Assembly: GCA_009869945.1 (NCBI GenBank)
Contig: WIXG01000131.1
Location: 124,001 to 188,000, forward strand
Direction of reading: 5' to 3'
Length of the DNA stretch: 64,000 nt
DNA from: Mesaphorura yosii
Taxonomy: Eukaryota > Arthropoda > Collembola > Poduromorpha > Tullbergiidae
A program made the position numbers and the translations under genes. The notes under the pieces were generated by a model. The model had not been told where the DNA came from. It was given only the letters and a program-made list of their open reading frames with translations, and made no database searches. Shown one piece after another: positions 1 to 14,344 of the stretch (the stretch's first letter is position 1; each line of letters begins with the position of its first letter).

Positions 1-2211
1 TGAACTTGAAATGAAAATCCCCATAATACTTAGGCTCCCAGGGCTGCTGAATTTAATGAACAATGTGAGACCAATTTCATTCGGTTTTCATAATTCTTAT
101 TTTATGCTTCTTTGCAACTAAAGCAAATAAAAGTTCAAATTCTTAATCCATGTAAAAATTATGACCTTTTGCCACGCTCGTACTGAGACGCAGAAATACA
201 CGAGTGACAATCATGACTTCAGGACAAGTTTTAAGCAATTCAACTTTAAACTTGACTTTACCTACAGTGTGTTAAGTTCATCGGAGGCCCTGGCATATTT
301 TTGTAGGCTCCGTCCCACAAGAATACGGCCTTGTCAGGGGTAGGGAACAACTTGTTAGTAAACAGGCCCCTTTATATGGGTATGTTAGCAGGCCTAAATA
401 AAAATGTCACGGCCACAGCTTTTGTATTCTTAACTAAGAACATGGACTTTGAGACTCTTGCAAAGAGGCCCCTGGAAACCGTAACTTTTAGGCCAAACTT
501 TGGAAACTGAGTGAATGGACCTGGAGTGGGCTATCTATTCTGAATCACTGAGTCGTTAGCTTTCCTCTGTACTACAATGCAATCGCTGCTTGTTGGGTTT
601 AAGAAAATTCTGACCTCGTGTTTCTACCCTTGTTTTCGCACAGAAAATATGCATTTCACGTCAAATGCATTAACTTTATTTAGCCCCTTATCATTCTACC
701 GCCTCGATGTGCGGTTTTTTCGTTGACCTGATGCCTTTTGCTCATATTTAATGCGTTTTCAGGCATTTGTGAGTCATCATATGGCTCACTGGCTTCATAT
801 TTTGTTGCACCACATTAAAAGATGTTGGGCATTTGCGATATTCGGAGATGAACCTCCGATTCTTCTAAAAATGCTGTGTTTAACGGCTATTTTTAATACA
901 GGAGAAGTATTTTCTGAAGTTTTAAATCATTATTTTGATATTAGATCAGACATTTGGTGGAACGCAGCACAGCTCTCCGCACTTCTGTTTTCACAGCTAT
1001 CTGCACACTGGAGTGGCTTGAACCATTGGATGCATTAACCGGCCATCTTTTCCCTCTATTTTGTTCCTCAGAGCACGAGGATACTCTGGTAAAAGTTTCA
1101 CGAAATTAGCTTGACAGAGAAAAAAGTTCTGGCCATTTGAATTCGTGACAAAAGGAAAAATTTAGGGGTCTCTTATCAGATGGTGAAACACGGTGCACAC
1201 AGGTTGAAAGTAAAAGAACTTGGGCGGTAGTTCCAATTATGTAACAGTGCAAGCTTCAGCCGATATCTCCTCTTATAAGGAAAAATAATTGGTGTGCAAT
1301 TAGTACCAATTAAATTTGCTAGATGTATTATCAGCAAACGTATAGCATTTGGAAGTCCTGCCAATATAATGAGCATACACAATGGAGTCTGCAACGACAC
1401 TAAGCCATCAGGTTTCAAATTGTGTTCCAGATTCTGGGCTGCATTTTCCTGATGTCTGGATGATCAGCGTTACAAATTTGGATAAATTCTGTAATCATTG
1501 CGCAGTAATTGAACAACCGGCTTCGTGCTATTCGTGACTTGTTTTGCTGCTGCGACATGCTGTTTTGTTCAACCTTCCTGAATTTGTAGCTGCCATTTCT
1601 TGTAGAAAAAATGTCATTTCAATGAATTCAAGTAATCATCACTTTAGACAAACTCATCACTCTGATAGTTATGATACAGACTTGGCAATTGTTACTCGAG
1701 TCATTACGCAGATTTGCATGTTGTAATTATGTTGATACTTTGAGGCAGCAGACTCATAGAACGTATCGTATCGTTGACCTTGGTCGTAGAATGTTTTTTC
1801 TGGAATTTGTATAGGCTGATGCATCGAGCTCTGGTCATTCTCTTCTTCAGCAGCCAGAAAGCTCATTTTGCAAAACCAAAAAGCTTTGCAACTCGTTCGT
1901 TGCTTGCAGGAACAAAAAGAAGCTGCAAGTCAACCAACTTGTACTGTACATGATGTAATTTTTATTTTGCTTGAGCAAATTTCATGAAAATGACAAGATT
2001 TTATAAGAGAGAATCTTGCCTGCACTTTTTTGAATCGTCCTGTGCAACCTCAAGGTCAATGACAATAAATGGCTGGCTATAATAGTGACGATAATCACGG
2101 TTTTCGAGTCGTTTATTTGTTGTAGCTTCTTCACGTTTTATTATTGTTTTTGTCGACAGAATCAGCGTTACCAGTCTTCGGAGTGAAACCAGTCCTCTCA
2201 TTTAGGACAAG
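1..2211. other. Intergenic and 5' flank of the mucin gene
   Basis: No exon with convincing coding character was found here. The longest open frame (751-1038, +) has an unusual Trp/His-rich composition, no domain and no clear splice partners. The last part before 2212 presumably holds the 5' UTR and core promoter of the mucin gene; I could not define a transcription start. Confidence 0.5.
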
Positions 2212-5200
2212 ATGAAATTCCTCTCGAGATCTCTGAAACTCCAACAACGATTGATATGTTGTGCAGTTGGAGTCGTCTTCTTCGTCACTTGCGCCTTGGA
2301 CAAGGCTCAAGCTGGTAAGTCATTTTCCTCTTGTCGCTCAACAGCTCAACAATGTGTGCTCGCCTGTTTATGCCCAAGAATACTAAGTGCCATCGGACAT
2401 GCTGGGCTAATGTGTACAACAAACAAGAGTTTATGTATCAGCATCACATCTCTGCATTCGCAAATCGCAACCTTATCGATTATTAAATTGTCCTTTGCCA
2501 TTACGACAAGGGTTGTTCATTTCGTTTTGATTCTTCTCATAATTAGAATGAGAATAGGTATTGACACGATTTGCCATGACACACACACTTTATTGCAAAA
2601 ATAAACTCGAGATTTGCACAACGGTTCTCCGCGACGACAAGTGATCCCAGAAGACTACCCAACAAAAAACAAACAAAAACGAGTTGGCAGGTTGGCGTCC
2701 ACTGTCGACACCGCATGAAAAGGCATGCAGGCAGGCAGACGAACAGCGAACGTATTTAGCATAAGACATTACGGCAAATAATCCTCACAAGGAAGAAGGC
2801 ACGCCAAAGAAATAACTCAATTAGCAAGTCTCATATTCGGAATGCAAAACGAGGAATCGCAAGCCGGCGATTGTGTACAAGGTGCTTTGTGTCAACAATG
2901 TTTAAAATTCAACGAAGCTGATTACTTTCATTATTAAAAGTAGGAGGATTTTGGTGCACATTGCACACTGGGAGAATAGGACACGGTCGTATCTAAGGAT
3001 CCATTTACATCAAATTAAGTCACGCTGCGTTTGCAAGACCTGGACCGAATCCTGACGCATTTCCTTCCCTACGAGCCGTTGACCATGAGCGAGTCGGGAG
3101 TCGTGCGTTGGCGAGAGTTCCGCTAAGGTCATTCACAGTTTATCATTATCTAACACCTCATTTATGGCACATCTTCTATCGGAATTGCGATGCCATAAAT
3201 ATTCAGTCATTGGAAGAAAGGGAACGCAAAAGGCCACATGCAATGTCAAGTGCATAAAGTGTAGAGCCCAAAGCCAAGCGTCACTTTGGACTTAATTGAG
3301 CAGACGACGCATACGCACGGCACAACTGCGGAATAATAATAAGGAAAATCGTAAAACACAGCGAAGGTCAGGATAAATATTATGACGATGACTTTTGTCG
3401 TTGAGATTTATTCATCTTCATCAAATTATGCACCAAGGAAAGTCATTGCTGCAGTGGCCATTGTTGTTGGCCGTGTCGGTGAAAAGGCGGCGGTTTTCAG
3501 TAATTAAAGGAGACACCTACCTGCGCGTGAAGAATGAGAACGAGCCCAATGCAGGGCTTGGTTTTTGCATCCTGCGTGAATTCCTGCGCGAGATGCTTCC
3601 TGTATTCTTGAACTCATCTTTAATTTTTTGCTTTTGGTCCTTGCTTTTCTCGCCAAACACACTCTTCATTGCGAAAAGCCAGGCAGTGGTCTCATTCATT
3701 TCTGCGCACAGTGGACCAGCGGACAATGTAAAAGGAGTTCGTTGACATAGGAATCAAACTCTGTACATTGTTGCAGCGCAGCATTCAGGTGTATTAAACC
3801 ATTTTTTGCAAAGAAACGAGAAGAAGTGCGATGGCCTTGCCGCAGGACATTTTTCACTTGGTAGTGTAATTACATAATTATTCTGTTATTCTATTATACT
3901 TTGACCGTTCGTCCGATCAGACCAGGCGTCAGTATTTTGCATGGTTCGCCTATCAGCGTATATGGTCAATCAAAACGACGGGTGAATGCGAAAATCTGAC
4001 TTTGAACTTGATGCCGCCGACGTGATGCCCATAAATGGCATTATTATGCCAATAGCACAAGTCATCGTGCATGAATTGTCCATTATATCCATCCGACCAC
4101 AACCGGAACTCGTTTGCCTCCGGTCGGCATCGTGATTCAGTGCCACAAGACGTTCGTGTTTCAATTACGAGGCCCATTGTTGACTGACACGGCGTTTCTG
4201 TGAAAAGATGGGCATTTATTTACCATTACAGTATTTATAAAATGGAGTCCTGTTACCGGCAACGGGATCTTATAGTCTCCTTTGTTACTAAGGACTTTTT
4301 CTTTTTAACAATCGTCCGGTGTGAAGGCAGAGTGCTTTGTGGTGCGCAAGTTTGGACGCAGGAAACTTCTTCCGTGTTCCTAATAACCGTCAAACGAAAA
4401 TCATTCCTCCGTTTAATGAGCTGGCGTTGGATGTCACGAATGTTAGGGGCTAAAATCCACTCCAATTGTAATTGCATAAATTTTTTCACATCTTGCATCT
4501 TGCATATCTTATAAAATTTCCGAGATGTCGGCGCTCACATTTCTTAGGACCACGATCAGCCGTTCAGATCGACGGCATCGGATTGTGTCTACTAAGCATA
4601 AATACATTGAACCTAGGAAATTCATGCTTGCTCATAATTGCATGACGATTGTTTGGCCGCAGTTGGTTGCTCTGACTGAGCAACTCAGATTTCATCACTA
4701 CTCGAATGGGCTAATGAAGTTGACTTTTAGATTCATTGTCCATTGCCACTTGCCATTCTTCTCGACGCCAGTGTTTAGCCAGTGTGAAATGAGCCCATTG
4801 TGTATTGAAAGAGTCCAGTGCCGTGATGTTAAGTTGAGATATGGCTTAGATGTGTTGAGACTCTTAATGGCATAATGACAGACACTTTGAAGATATGATC
4901 AGCTTATCCACCCACACGTGGTTGTCCATTACTCGGCTGGCTGGCACGTTGAATTACGCAGCCTTGTGTGTTATGCGAAATACGATTTGGATTTCTCCAA
5001 ATTTTGACGTTATTTCTGCATGTCCGATGTCACTTGCATGACATTTAATCGAAAATGAGTTGAGTCATGGAATAGTAACTGTCAAATCAAAGCATCTCAT
5101 TTGTCCTTTCTGTTTTCTCCTTCCAGCTCCCGCCCTCGAGGAAGACGACACTACTGACGGTAAGTCACCCATTGATTCTTATCTACCAATTCATCAATTC

Positions 5201-8200
5201 GGGCGTAGGCTGTCAGTTGTCAATTTCTGTCAAATTCGCATGCCTCAACCTCAGCCGTAGTCCGATGCAGTGGATCAATTGATCCATTCATAAAAGTCAA
5301 AGGCAAGGTGTTAATGAGGTCAGAAACGTTGTGAGTGTGTGAGGAATACTCAATAAAATTATTTTATTGGCCGTGCCATGAACTTTCATCATGCTTTCAT
5401 TAACAGATTAGCCGTGCGCAATGTGACAAAGTTAGCAAGCAAGTTGGCAACCATAACGCAATAGCAATAGTTGGAGCAATAAATGGATTGTTTTGCGTTA
5501 TTTAATTATAACCTCAACTACCTTGCCAAACATGTTTATATTAATTACGGTAGCCACGATTGAACTGAATAGCGTTATTTGTAACGACATCGCCTGCAAA
5601 ACGATCGGCCAGTTGAGGAGAACAGAGCATGTGCCAATACTGAATAAGAATTAGGCTGCTTTCGTAACGCGGTATGATTATTAAGATGAAGGTTTGAAGG
5701 TGATAACTGCCTTCTGACACAATCTTCCTTTGCAAGTCTTTCAATGAACGCAAATCTCAAGCGCCGAATGCAAATCAAGTAGAACGGTTAAATAAGGATA
5801 AGTAAACGGTTTCATTCTCGTCTGCAATTAGCCATTTGGACTTTCGTTGCCATTTGCCGTTTAGTGACATGCTCAGTCGCACTTTTCGCATGTCAATGTT
5901 TGCATTGCAGGTGGATGTTACTATATGTTTAACCACTACGGGGAGGGCGACCGCATTATGACGAACGAGCCTTGTCTCAACTGCACATGCCACAACTCCA
6001 TGCTCATGTGTTACCTCCGAGTGTGTCCGTTCACAAAACCGATTGGGCAAGACTGCATCGTGGAAAAGCGACCTGATCAGTGCTGTCCAGTCATCACTTG
6101 TCCAGAAGGTAGGCTGGAGTTTCTCAGACGCATGCTTCACGAATTTTTGACTAACTTTCTAGTCAAAGCCAAAGTTGCACGGTATGGCGTACGCACAAAT
6201 GGTAACCGATTTGAACTTTTCAGTTCCAGTCTCGCTTGTCACACAAGGTCAGCTAATTTCAAGCACCAGCACAACAACTGTCGGATCTGTCAGTTCGGCG
6301 TCCACAGCAGTGGCGCTGGCCGAAAGAGGCTGCGAGATGGAGGGCACTTTCTACCCCAACGGAGCACAAGTGATTTCTGACCCAACCAAACCCTGCGAAC
6401 TCTGCTACTGCATTCGTAATCGCACCGCTTGTGTCATGCAAGAATGTATTCTGCACGTTGAAGGCTGTGAGCCAGTGTTCGAGCCAGGAGTTTGCTGCCC
6501 AGTCCGATATCAATGCGACATTCCTCCGAAGATCGAAACGACTACTTCGATAGCAGGTCTCATTTCAACAACGTTGACCAGCATATTTATCACGTCCACT
6601 CAGCAACCAGGAGGCTGCTACCGAGACGGCGAATTCTACGCTGACGGATCCCAAATTCAGACTCCTGGGGAAGCACCCTGCGAGCATTGCTATTGCATGC
6701 GGGGCGAGGTGAGACACGCGTGATTACATTGAGGACTGCGGACCGGTTTTTCATATCGCTCACTGATGATTATGCACTTGTCAGATTGTTTGTGCAGTCC
6801 AAGAGTGCGGAAGCCCGATGGAAGGAGAAGGTGAAAATTGTACTGCAATTCCGCCAAGGGCCGGATTGTGCTGCCCAGAAAAATACCAGTGCCGTAAGTT
6901 CATTTTGCTTCAATCAGCCTCTGTCGTCTCCTCGTGTTTGAGTACTCAGAATAAGAAAGCTGGAATTGTCCTTGTGGAACTTGAGCATATTTATACAAAG
7001 GTGGTCAATGAAAATCTCGCCAATTAATTTTCAGATGGTGGCAGGCAGGATAGGCAATTTTTCTTGAATGTACCCGGTAATTAACAAACGAAATTCGTCA
7101 AAGTTGTTGATAATGCAAATCAACTTGGAATTTTACTCTACTTAGCCGCCTCTTAGCTAGCTAGCAGCATAGCATGGAATAGAATAGCAAATAGAGTAGC
7201 TATCATAGATAGAACTTAGAATAGCAAATTTGACTTGGTAGAACAAATGCTTCAAGTCTAATCTCAAAGACCTTCTGTACTAATTCCATATTCCATCTTT
7301 ACAGAAGGTGGCCAAGTAGACACAACGACTTTGGAACCATTTACTAGTACAATCATTGCGACTGAAGAAAAGGTCGATGTCGAACCGTCGTCCACAACTC
7401 GACCGACTGGTGAAATACAGATTGACACAACAGAAGCACAGGAACCCAAGCCGGAGGAAGGCACCTCCACGCCATCTCAGGTTGGCTCTACTTCGGCCCC
7501 AGAAGGAGTCACCAACGTCGTGACTGAGGCGGAACCAATGGAACAACTCGACGACCAACCAACAACACAAGGCCCCGCTGCCTCGGATAGAGTCAAGGAG
7601 GGTGAAGGCATCACTTCGCTGTCAACGTCAACTGAAGTTGTACCTGAAGCAAGTACAATTCAGATTGGTCTGGCCACTACCTTGTCTGGATCCTCGTCAA
7701 CGGAGGTAGAAGCAGCAACCACCACGGAGAGGGAAGTGAATGAGGTGTTCTCGACCACCAGTGCGGCCGATATCGAGAAGGAGCCTACCACTACGGAAAA
7801 GACATCAACTGCTCGTGTGCCCTCAGACGTCGCAGTCACCATACAAGATGAAGGTGTCACAACTGTAAGAACCACAGAAGCCACTTTGTTTGACGAGACG
7901 ACTGTGAGAGCCGAGGAGCCCCAGCAATTGGATGATGTTTCACAAACCACTGGCCCAACTTCAATCGAGTCAACATCTCAAAGGGAAGTAGTCGGACAAA
8001 CGACTGAGTTCGAAACGACGGAGAGAGTGAGCACTGACAAGGAACAGGTGGACATAGCAACGGCCACACCAACTCCTGAGGCCGGACTCCAATCCACAAC
8101 TCAAGAAGCAGTCTCCGCATCAGAACAACCGCTCGCAGATGATAAATTAGGTCAAGTCCAGACTGAAAGACCCACGGAAGGCGTTACGGCTACAACCGTG

Positions 8201-11200
8201 GTTGTGGACGACGTTGTCACTCAAACAACTGCACAATATTCGTCGACTGAGAGACTGGTCACTGAAGTAGTCACGAGTCAGGAGGGACTCTCGTCAACAG
8301 AAACGGCCACCAGCTCGGTTGTGCAGGACGTCACTTATCAGTCCACGGAAGCGGTTGGAACTTCAACCACGACGTCGCCTGGAGTTGAGGGAGTCACTCA
8401 ACAGGAGGGTGGCACAGAAAGGTCTACATCACCAGCTTCACTGATAACAGAGACACCAACTACCCAGAAGGAGGTCACGGAAGCTGATATGACCGGAGCA
8501 CCCGAAGCTCCTTCAGCCACGAGTGAAGCTCCCACAAGCCCAGCCGCTGACGATCAACCGGAGCCAACTACATCTGTTTCGGTTGAACATTCGACTGTCC
8601 AAGTGTCGATAGAACAAACAACACAGCGGGAAACCATGCAAGAGGTCAGTGTCACAAGTGGACCCACAACTTCAGCGCCGGCTGAGCTGCAGGAAGGCCA
8701 GACGGCTTCAACCGAGATTGCAGACGCTCCAACCGAGGGTCCAGCCGGTATTCAAATTTCAACCGAAACCAGCACAGATGCTCTGGTGCTAGGGTCGACA
8801 ACGCCGGAGACTAAATATGCGGACGAAGGGTCCACCCAGAAAGTCGACACTGAATCACTGGTGACAGGTGCGGCAGTAACCACGAGCGGACCTCTGCAAT
8901 CAACTGCTCCAGCTGAACTAATTACAGAAACCACGACTGCAAAACTTATCGAATCTTCTACAGTCTCTGGAGTCGAAGATGAAACTAAGATGACGACAAG
9001 CGCGACTGTTGAGTCTGACACTCAACGACCCAGCACTGTCTTTGCCACCGTAACCGAATCCGTCACCAGCGCCACGACTCAGAAGGAATTCACCGAAGAG
9101 GACCAAGGTGGCACAACTCAGGCAGCCGTTCAATCGACCACCTCTAGTTCCCAGATCGCTGTCACGAGCCCACCACAAGCATCTACCGAGACAGAAGGCC
9201 AAGTAACCGATGTCACTGAATTCACCCCAACCAGCACAGTGAGCTCGATTGAGCAGGTGAGCAGCACGGAGACTCATACGCAGACAACGCAGGCAGAAAT
9301 CTTATCAGATGACATAGTTACAAGTACAACGAGTGCGTCCGAAGAGCTGATTGGACAAACATCCACAGCCAACGTCGAAGACAAGGCGTCGTCCGAAGCA
9401 GGCCCAACATCAACGGCACAGCCGTCCACCGTCGCCGAAAAGGAGGGTAGTACAATTGCAGATGTCATGGGAGATACGACTACCGTCTTGAGTGTCACTC
9501 AAGCAAGCTTGACAGAATCTTCCCTCGCAGACGAACCGGAACAGCCAAGCACAGAGAGCATTTCGGCAAGCACAGAAAAGGTTGAGCCCGTGACCTCGGC
9601 TAGTACTGAAATCGTCGACACAACACAAGAGCAGGTGGTCACAAGCACCGAGAGCGGTTCCACCGTGTCCGCCATTGTCACCGAATCAGCAACAGCAACG
9701 ACGGTCGTAGGCGAAGTGACTGAGGACACAGCTACCACACTGTCGCCATCTTCCCCAGTCAATTTGCTCTCGTCGCCAACCACTCCGATTTCAGTGACCG
9801 AAATCTCTACCATTAGCGCGTCAACAAAGGGAGAACCTGAAGGCCCAACCACGTCTAAGGTACAGGTGGACCAGGACGAAGCAGTTACCGAACCTGGCGC
9901 AACCTCCACTTCCAGGCCCTCGGAGGAGCCACAAGGAACTTCTACAGTGGCCCAAACGGAATTCACCACATCCGTGTCTGAAATTGTGATACCAACGAAA
10001 CCCGCAACTGGTACCACTGAACGTCCTCAAGACCTTCTGGCCACGTCTACTGAAGGAGTGTCCGTCACCACAGGTGTTTCAGTGGAGGAGGGAAGCACGA
10101 CTTCCGCTGGCACTGGACTTCCACAGACATCCACAGTCGAAAGCATTACAACAAGCTTAAGCACGGAAGCCACCCAGGCGCCACTGTTTGATCAGGATCA
10201 ACCATCGGAGCCTTCCACAACGGAAAGAGTAGAAGTGGAAGCAGGTTCCACCGAACATCCATCTGAGCCAAAGACGACGACGTTCAGCACCGCAACTGAA
10301 AGTGTAACCTCGGTAGCAGATGACGAAACGAAAACGACGCCTGTTGCAGTCACGACGGCACCCGACACGGCCACAGCCACGACCAAGGTGGAGGTGACCG
10401 AGTCCACTATGCAATCTGTGGAAGGCGTGTCTACAGTCGGCCCAGAAGGTGTGAGCACTTCAACTGAAAGAGTGGATCAGACGACTGTTTCTGAAGTGCA
10501 GGAAACGGCGCAGCCAGCAACGTCGAAACCACTCGAAGACGATGTGGTGTCTGGAACCACGTCAGAGCCCGTTTCTCAGACCACCACAGGGTCGTCCACC
10601 GAGAGCGAACTAGTGTCAACGACAGAACAGGTGGAGGTTGCGTCGACTGGACAGCCCAGGATTCCAGGTGAAGGTAGTTGCTTCGTGGAGGGAATCACTT
10701 ACAGAAATGGCTCCCGAATTCCTCCATCCAGTCCCTGTCAAATCGCATGTGCTTGTCAAAACAGCATAGTCCATTGTTTGCTTGTGCATTGTCCGCCTCC
10801 TCCTACTAGATTTGGAGATTGCAAACCTATTTATATGCCTCAAACTTGCTGTCCTAAATACGATTGTGGTAAGTTGATTGGGCTTGGCGCATATTTGTCT
10901 TTCTAGAATGATCTATTGACTTGACGTTCGCAGACAGTTTGACAATGAAGAAGTAATCAAAGCTACAGTTTTGAGCCTTCCTCGACGCTTAGTGTGTAGG
11001 CCACAAAAGCGTACAGCACACATCTCAAATGAACTGATCTGGATTCAAGCGTTAGCAACGAACTAGATAATTTAATCTCTCGCATACGACGTAGATAGAT
11101 TTGGCAATTTATTAAGCAGCTAGCTATCTATGTAGATTTGATTAACTCTTTCTTTAGTTTCCTTTCAATATAAAGCCAGCTTTCTAAACTAATAACAAAT

Positions 11201-12459
11201 ATCTTTGTAGCTATTGTAGTACTAACGCGTAATGTTGACCTTGCTGCAGTGCAGTAGAAATACAGCTGTGACTTAAGCATGACATTTTTGCGTAATACCC
11301 CGCAGAAGTATCAGCCAGAAATCACATCTTATCTGAATCTGATTTTTATGTTACCAGATGTTGCCAGTTCCAGTCCTGGCTCTATTGTCACTCCAGTGTC
11401 CGAGGAGCAAACTGAGGAAGACAAAGTAATCGTTACTCCTGAGCCTAGCACGAGCCATGAAACGCAAACACCGGAGTCTGTTGTTGACGTCCAAAGTGAC
11501 GACACGGGACCTTCAACTACTGAAGCATTCGGACCTACTTCAACGGAGAAGTCGACAGAATCTATCAGCACAGAGGTGAAGATCGACTCTACTTCTGAGG
11601 AGGTTCCAACCTCTCCTCTGCTGCCTCAAACCGTGGAGCCAGTTGAGGTGACTCCGGGCTCGACTCTTCAGACTGAAGCAACGGAAGGTACAACCGCACG
11701 CCCTGTGTCTCAAACTGAACAGGTTGAGGGAGCAGACGTCAGCACAACTCCTCATCCTATTGTGGAAGCAGTCTCCACAACGGTCGCCACTGAGTTTGAC
11801 AACGAGACCTCGACGACGCCTCTGTACCCTGTCACCGTGTCGACGACCGTGACCTCGTCGCCCGCCACCTGGCCATATCCGTCACAAACCACAACACCGG
11901 CAGGAATGTCCACTGGGGCCTGCCTGTTCGACAGCCGTGTGTACATGTCGGCCCAGCAGATCCTTCGTGACGACCCGTGCGACTTCTGCTTCTGTTTCAG
12001 AGGCGACATCATTTGTCTGCAGCAGAGTTGTCCACCACCAATTCCTGGCTGCTACGAGGAACCCATTCCTGGTTTCTGTTGCCCACGGTACGAGTGTCCT
12101 GTAGGCAACTCAACCACGGGTTCACAAGCTCTGTTGCCGCCATCTTACTACCACAACCAAGTCCTGAATAACTTGCAAGCGAGTTCCGCTCCGTCCATCG
12201 TGAGTGGATCCGGCCCTGGATGCGAGGTGCAGGGAGAATACTTCGAAGCGGGTCAGAAGATCAAGAGTGCATCCGGCCCATGTTTAGAGTGCAGGTCAGT
12301 TTGTGAATAGTCCCAATTCTGTCCGCCTTTATGATACTGGCTTGACACAATTTTCTTGTGATGTGCAGGTGCGGAGAAAATGGAATGATGAATTGCGATC
12401 CTCGGGAATGTCAACCAGAACCTATGCTCAGAAAAATGATTGAGGCCATCTCATCGTGA
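2212..12459 (+). CDS. tnc: Tenectin-like secreted mucin with VWC domains (8 exons, 1839 aa)
   Basis: Coding exons: 2212-2314, 5127-5159, 5911-6108, 6224-6708, 6785-6893, 7305-10868, 11358-12294, 12369-12459. All have GT-AG borders and the lengths sum to 5520 nt. The start ATG opens a hydrophobic signal peptide (about residues 13-34). Cysteine-rich VWC domains lie at about 48-109, 148-209, 243-309, 1435-1497 and 1686-1744, each ending in a CCPxxxxC-type motif. A sixth, C-terminal copy (from 1786) stops before that motif. Residues 310-1430 and about 1498-1683 are Thr/Ser/Pro/Glu-rich mucin tracts, apparently free of cysteine. An RGD sits at 1712-1714 inside the fifth VWC. The VWC/mucin layout with RGD is that of insect tenectin, an apical matrix protein and integrin ligand in tracheal, hindgut and wing lumens; function here is inferred. 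The short third to fifth VWC exons and the giant 3.56-kb mucin exon are notable. Another VWC mucin paralogue cannot be excluded. Confidence 0.85.
2315..5126 (+). other. Large first intron of the tenectin-like gene
   Basis: 2.8-kb intron with donor GTAAGT after 2314 and a pyrimidine-rich acceptor before 5127. No additional exon was recognised on either strand. As the long first intron after a signal-peptide exon it is a plausible place for enhancers, but nothing in the sequence proves that. Confidence 0.5.
7145..7250. repeat. Cryptically simple AGCTA/ATAGCA-rich sequence in intron 5
   Basis: Short overlapping near-repeats of GCTAGC and of AATAGCAAAT are clustered in the intron between 6893 and 7305. 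They are imperfect and look like slippage-derived simple sequence, not a mobile element. Confidence 0.4.
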
Positions 12460-14344
12460 TGAAATGACAGACTGATTATCGTTGTTTTATTGTTTTACTT
12501 AATTTGTTGAAGATTTTCTTAACGTAAAATATTCCTCAATACTCCTACACATGAGGTAACTTTTTATTGACTAGAAACCGGGAATTTTTGTTATGTACCT
12601 GCTTCTGTCCGGAAAACAGCCGACCGATAAAGACCCGTGGTACACTCGAATACATTTATCTTCTGATTGTTGACATTTAAGACTGCCAATTGTCCATGAG
12701 AGTTGACGTGAGGTTCATGTGCTTAATTCCACAAAGAGTAGAGTACCCCTCTGTATATACCAAATGCACCCTTTGCGATAGTATTTTCTGAAAGCACGAG
12801 TTTCCTACGCGATAAAGGTTGCGACACGTTTCATTTCCATGCACTACTTTTGCAGATAACAAAGTTCAGTTCTCCTTTTACGGGATTTGGGATTGTCGAA
12901 GGGTCTTCAAGGTTGGGGCTATGGGAATTTTATATTTTAGCAGGAGTTCAGGGCTCTTCTTTAAAAATGCACGTTCCACATCTTTCTGGCTGTTCCCGAA
13001 TGAAGTTATACGTGAAACACATTTTATCATTTCTAAATCTATATGCATGTTCTCTTTTTTCGGAAAGCAACTTTTTTACGGTGATCAGAATTCTACTAAT
13101 CCAGTACAACCATTTTGAATAATTATGTGCCATTACACAGGAAAGAAGTTTACGAGTTATGCGTATATTAGTCATCAAGGGCAAAGGTCAATTAAAGGCA
13201 CAGCGAAATCAGGGGACTGGAACAGGAGCAGAAATTATACTTAAATTATTGCATAGAGGATTATGAGTGGAAGGATCTATGGCGATGATAGACTTTATAT
13301 AGCGTGTCCGCGGAAAATGCAAAAGTAAGTTCTGCGGCTTTATTTGTACGCCTTCGAAGAACGAATATTAAAAGTGCAGGAGTGCAGCTTGTGAAATTGT
13401 GGTTTAGGCTGTAAGTGTTGTAGAACTGAGGAGTAGCATAACAGTTACTATAGTTGCTAGTTTGGGCCTGGCTGATCCAATTTGTTATAGCGTTTTATTT
13501 AATTGTTGTCAAGTTTAGTATGCAGGTAGGGTCCGAGGAGCGTGTTCCGTGTTCGGGGTTAGAATAGCTTTAATTTTAAGTGTTGGCTGTAAGGGAATCT
13601 AAATTACCCGCAGTACCTTTTAAGCAGATAAGCAGTACCTATTATCATTTAGTGTAGAAGTAGCTTTTGTACTTTCATGCAGTAAAGGGTAACCACAAAA
13701 TACCTTAACGATTAACAAGATCGATCAAATTGCCAACATTTTACAATAATTTATAATGTAGGAGGTTTACCAGAGATGTATTAAAATGCTACTGAGGACA
13801 AACGTGAAATGTGTTGGAAACTGAACGCGTGTGGTCTGTTTTAAGAAATGACGAAACTTTATCGCAGAGTTGCAATTCTATGATTAAATTCTGTTATAGT
13901 GTAATTATTACACATGTTGTTACTTTCAATGATGGCAAAAGAAATAAACATAGACAAGTAGACTATTATGCCTTTTGACGCTCTGTTTCTCCAGGTGATT
14001 GAATGGAACAATGCGAGTGAGATGATGACTTCGAGACATGTCGGCAACATTTATTAAAATGGCATATTCATCAGGTCATTTATTCAAAACACATTTTCCA
14101 GTACGACGTAACGTAACAACTCAACATCAGGAATTGGATTACGGAATGATTGGCTCTCGATGACACGCTGGAACTGGAACTTCTCGAGTCTAATGCTTCT
14201 CGTCATTATAAATAATACACACTGTGGCTGGAAGTACACGGCACTCGTTTGAAAAATTAAGAATTACAGACGACGCAAGAAACATTAATTAATTAATTAA
14301 TAGGATGGACTGTGAAGTATTAGTTAATAACTAAGACTGACTCA
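12460..14344. other. Convergent intergenic region
   Basis: Lies between the stop of the tenectin-like gene and the stop of the minus-strand orphan gene. It should hold both 3' UTRs. I see no canonical AATAAA close behind 12459. No coding exon was recognised. Confidence 0.45.
14050..14084 (-). terminator. Candidate poly-A signals of the orphan secreted gene
   Basis: Two minus-strand AATAAA hexamers (plus-strand TTTATT at 14050-14055 and 14079-14084) lie about 260-300 nt beyond the stop codon at 14345. They are simple hexamer matches only. Confidence 0.4.

Noticed and set aside
751..1038. 95-codon frame near the window start
   Set aside because: Trp/His/Leu-rich composition without signal peptide, domain or splice structure; probably chance.
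9499..10017. 172-codon minus-strand frame (and several others, 7660-10458) inside the mucin exon
   Set aside because: They are antisense shadows of the Thr/Ser-rich coding exon, whose codon composition leaves the complementary frames open. No start context or splice support.
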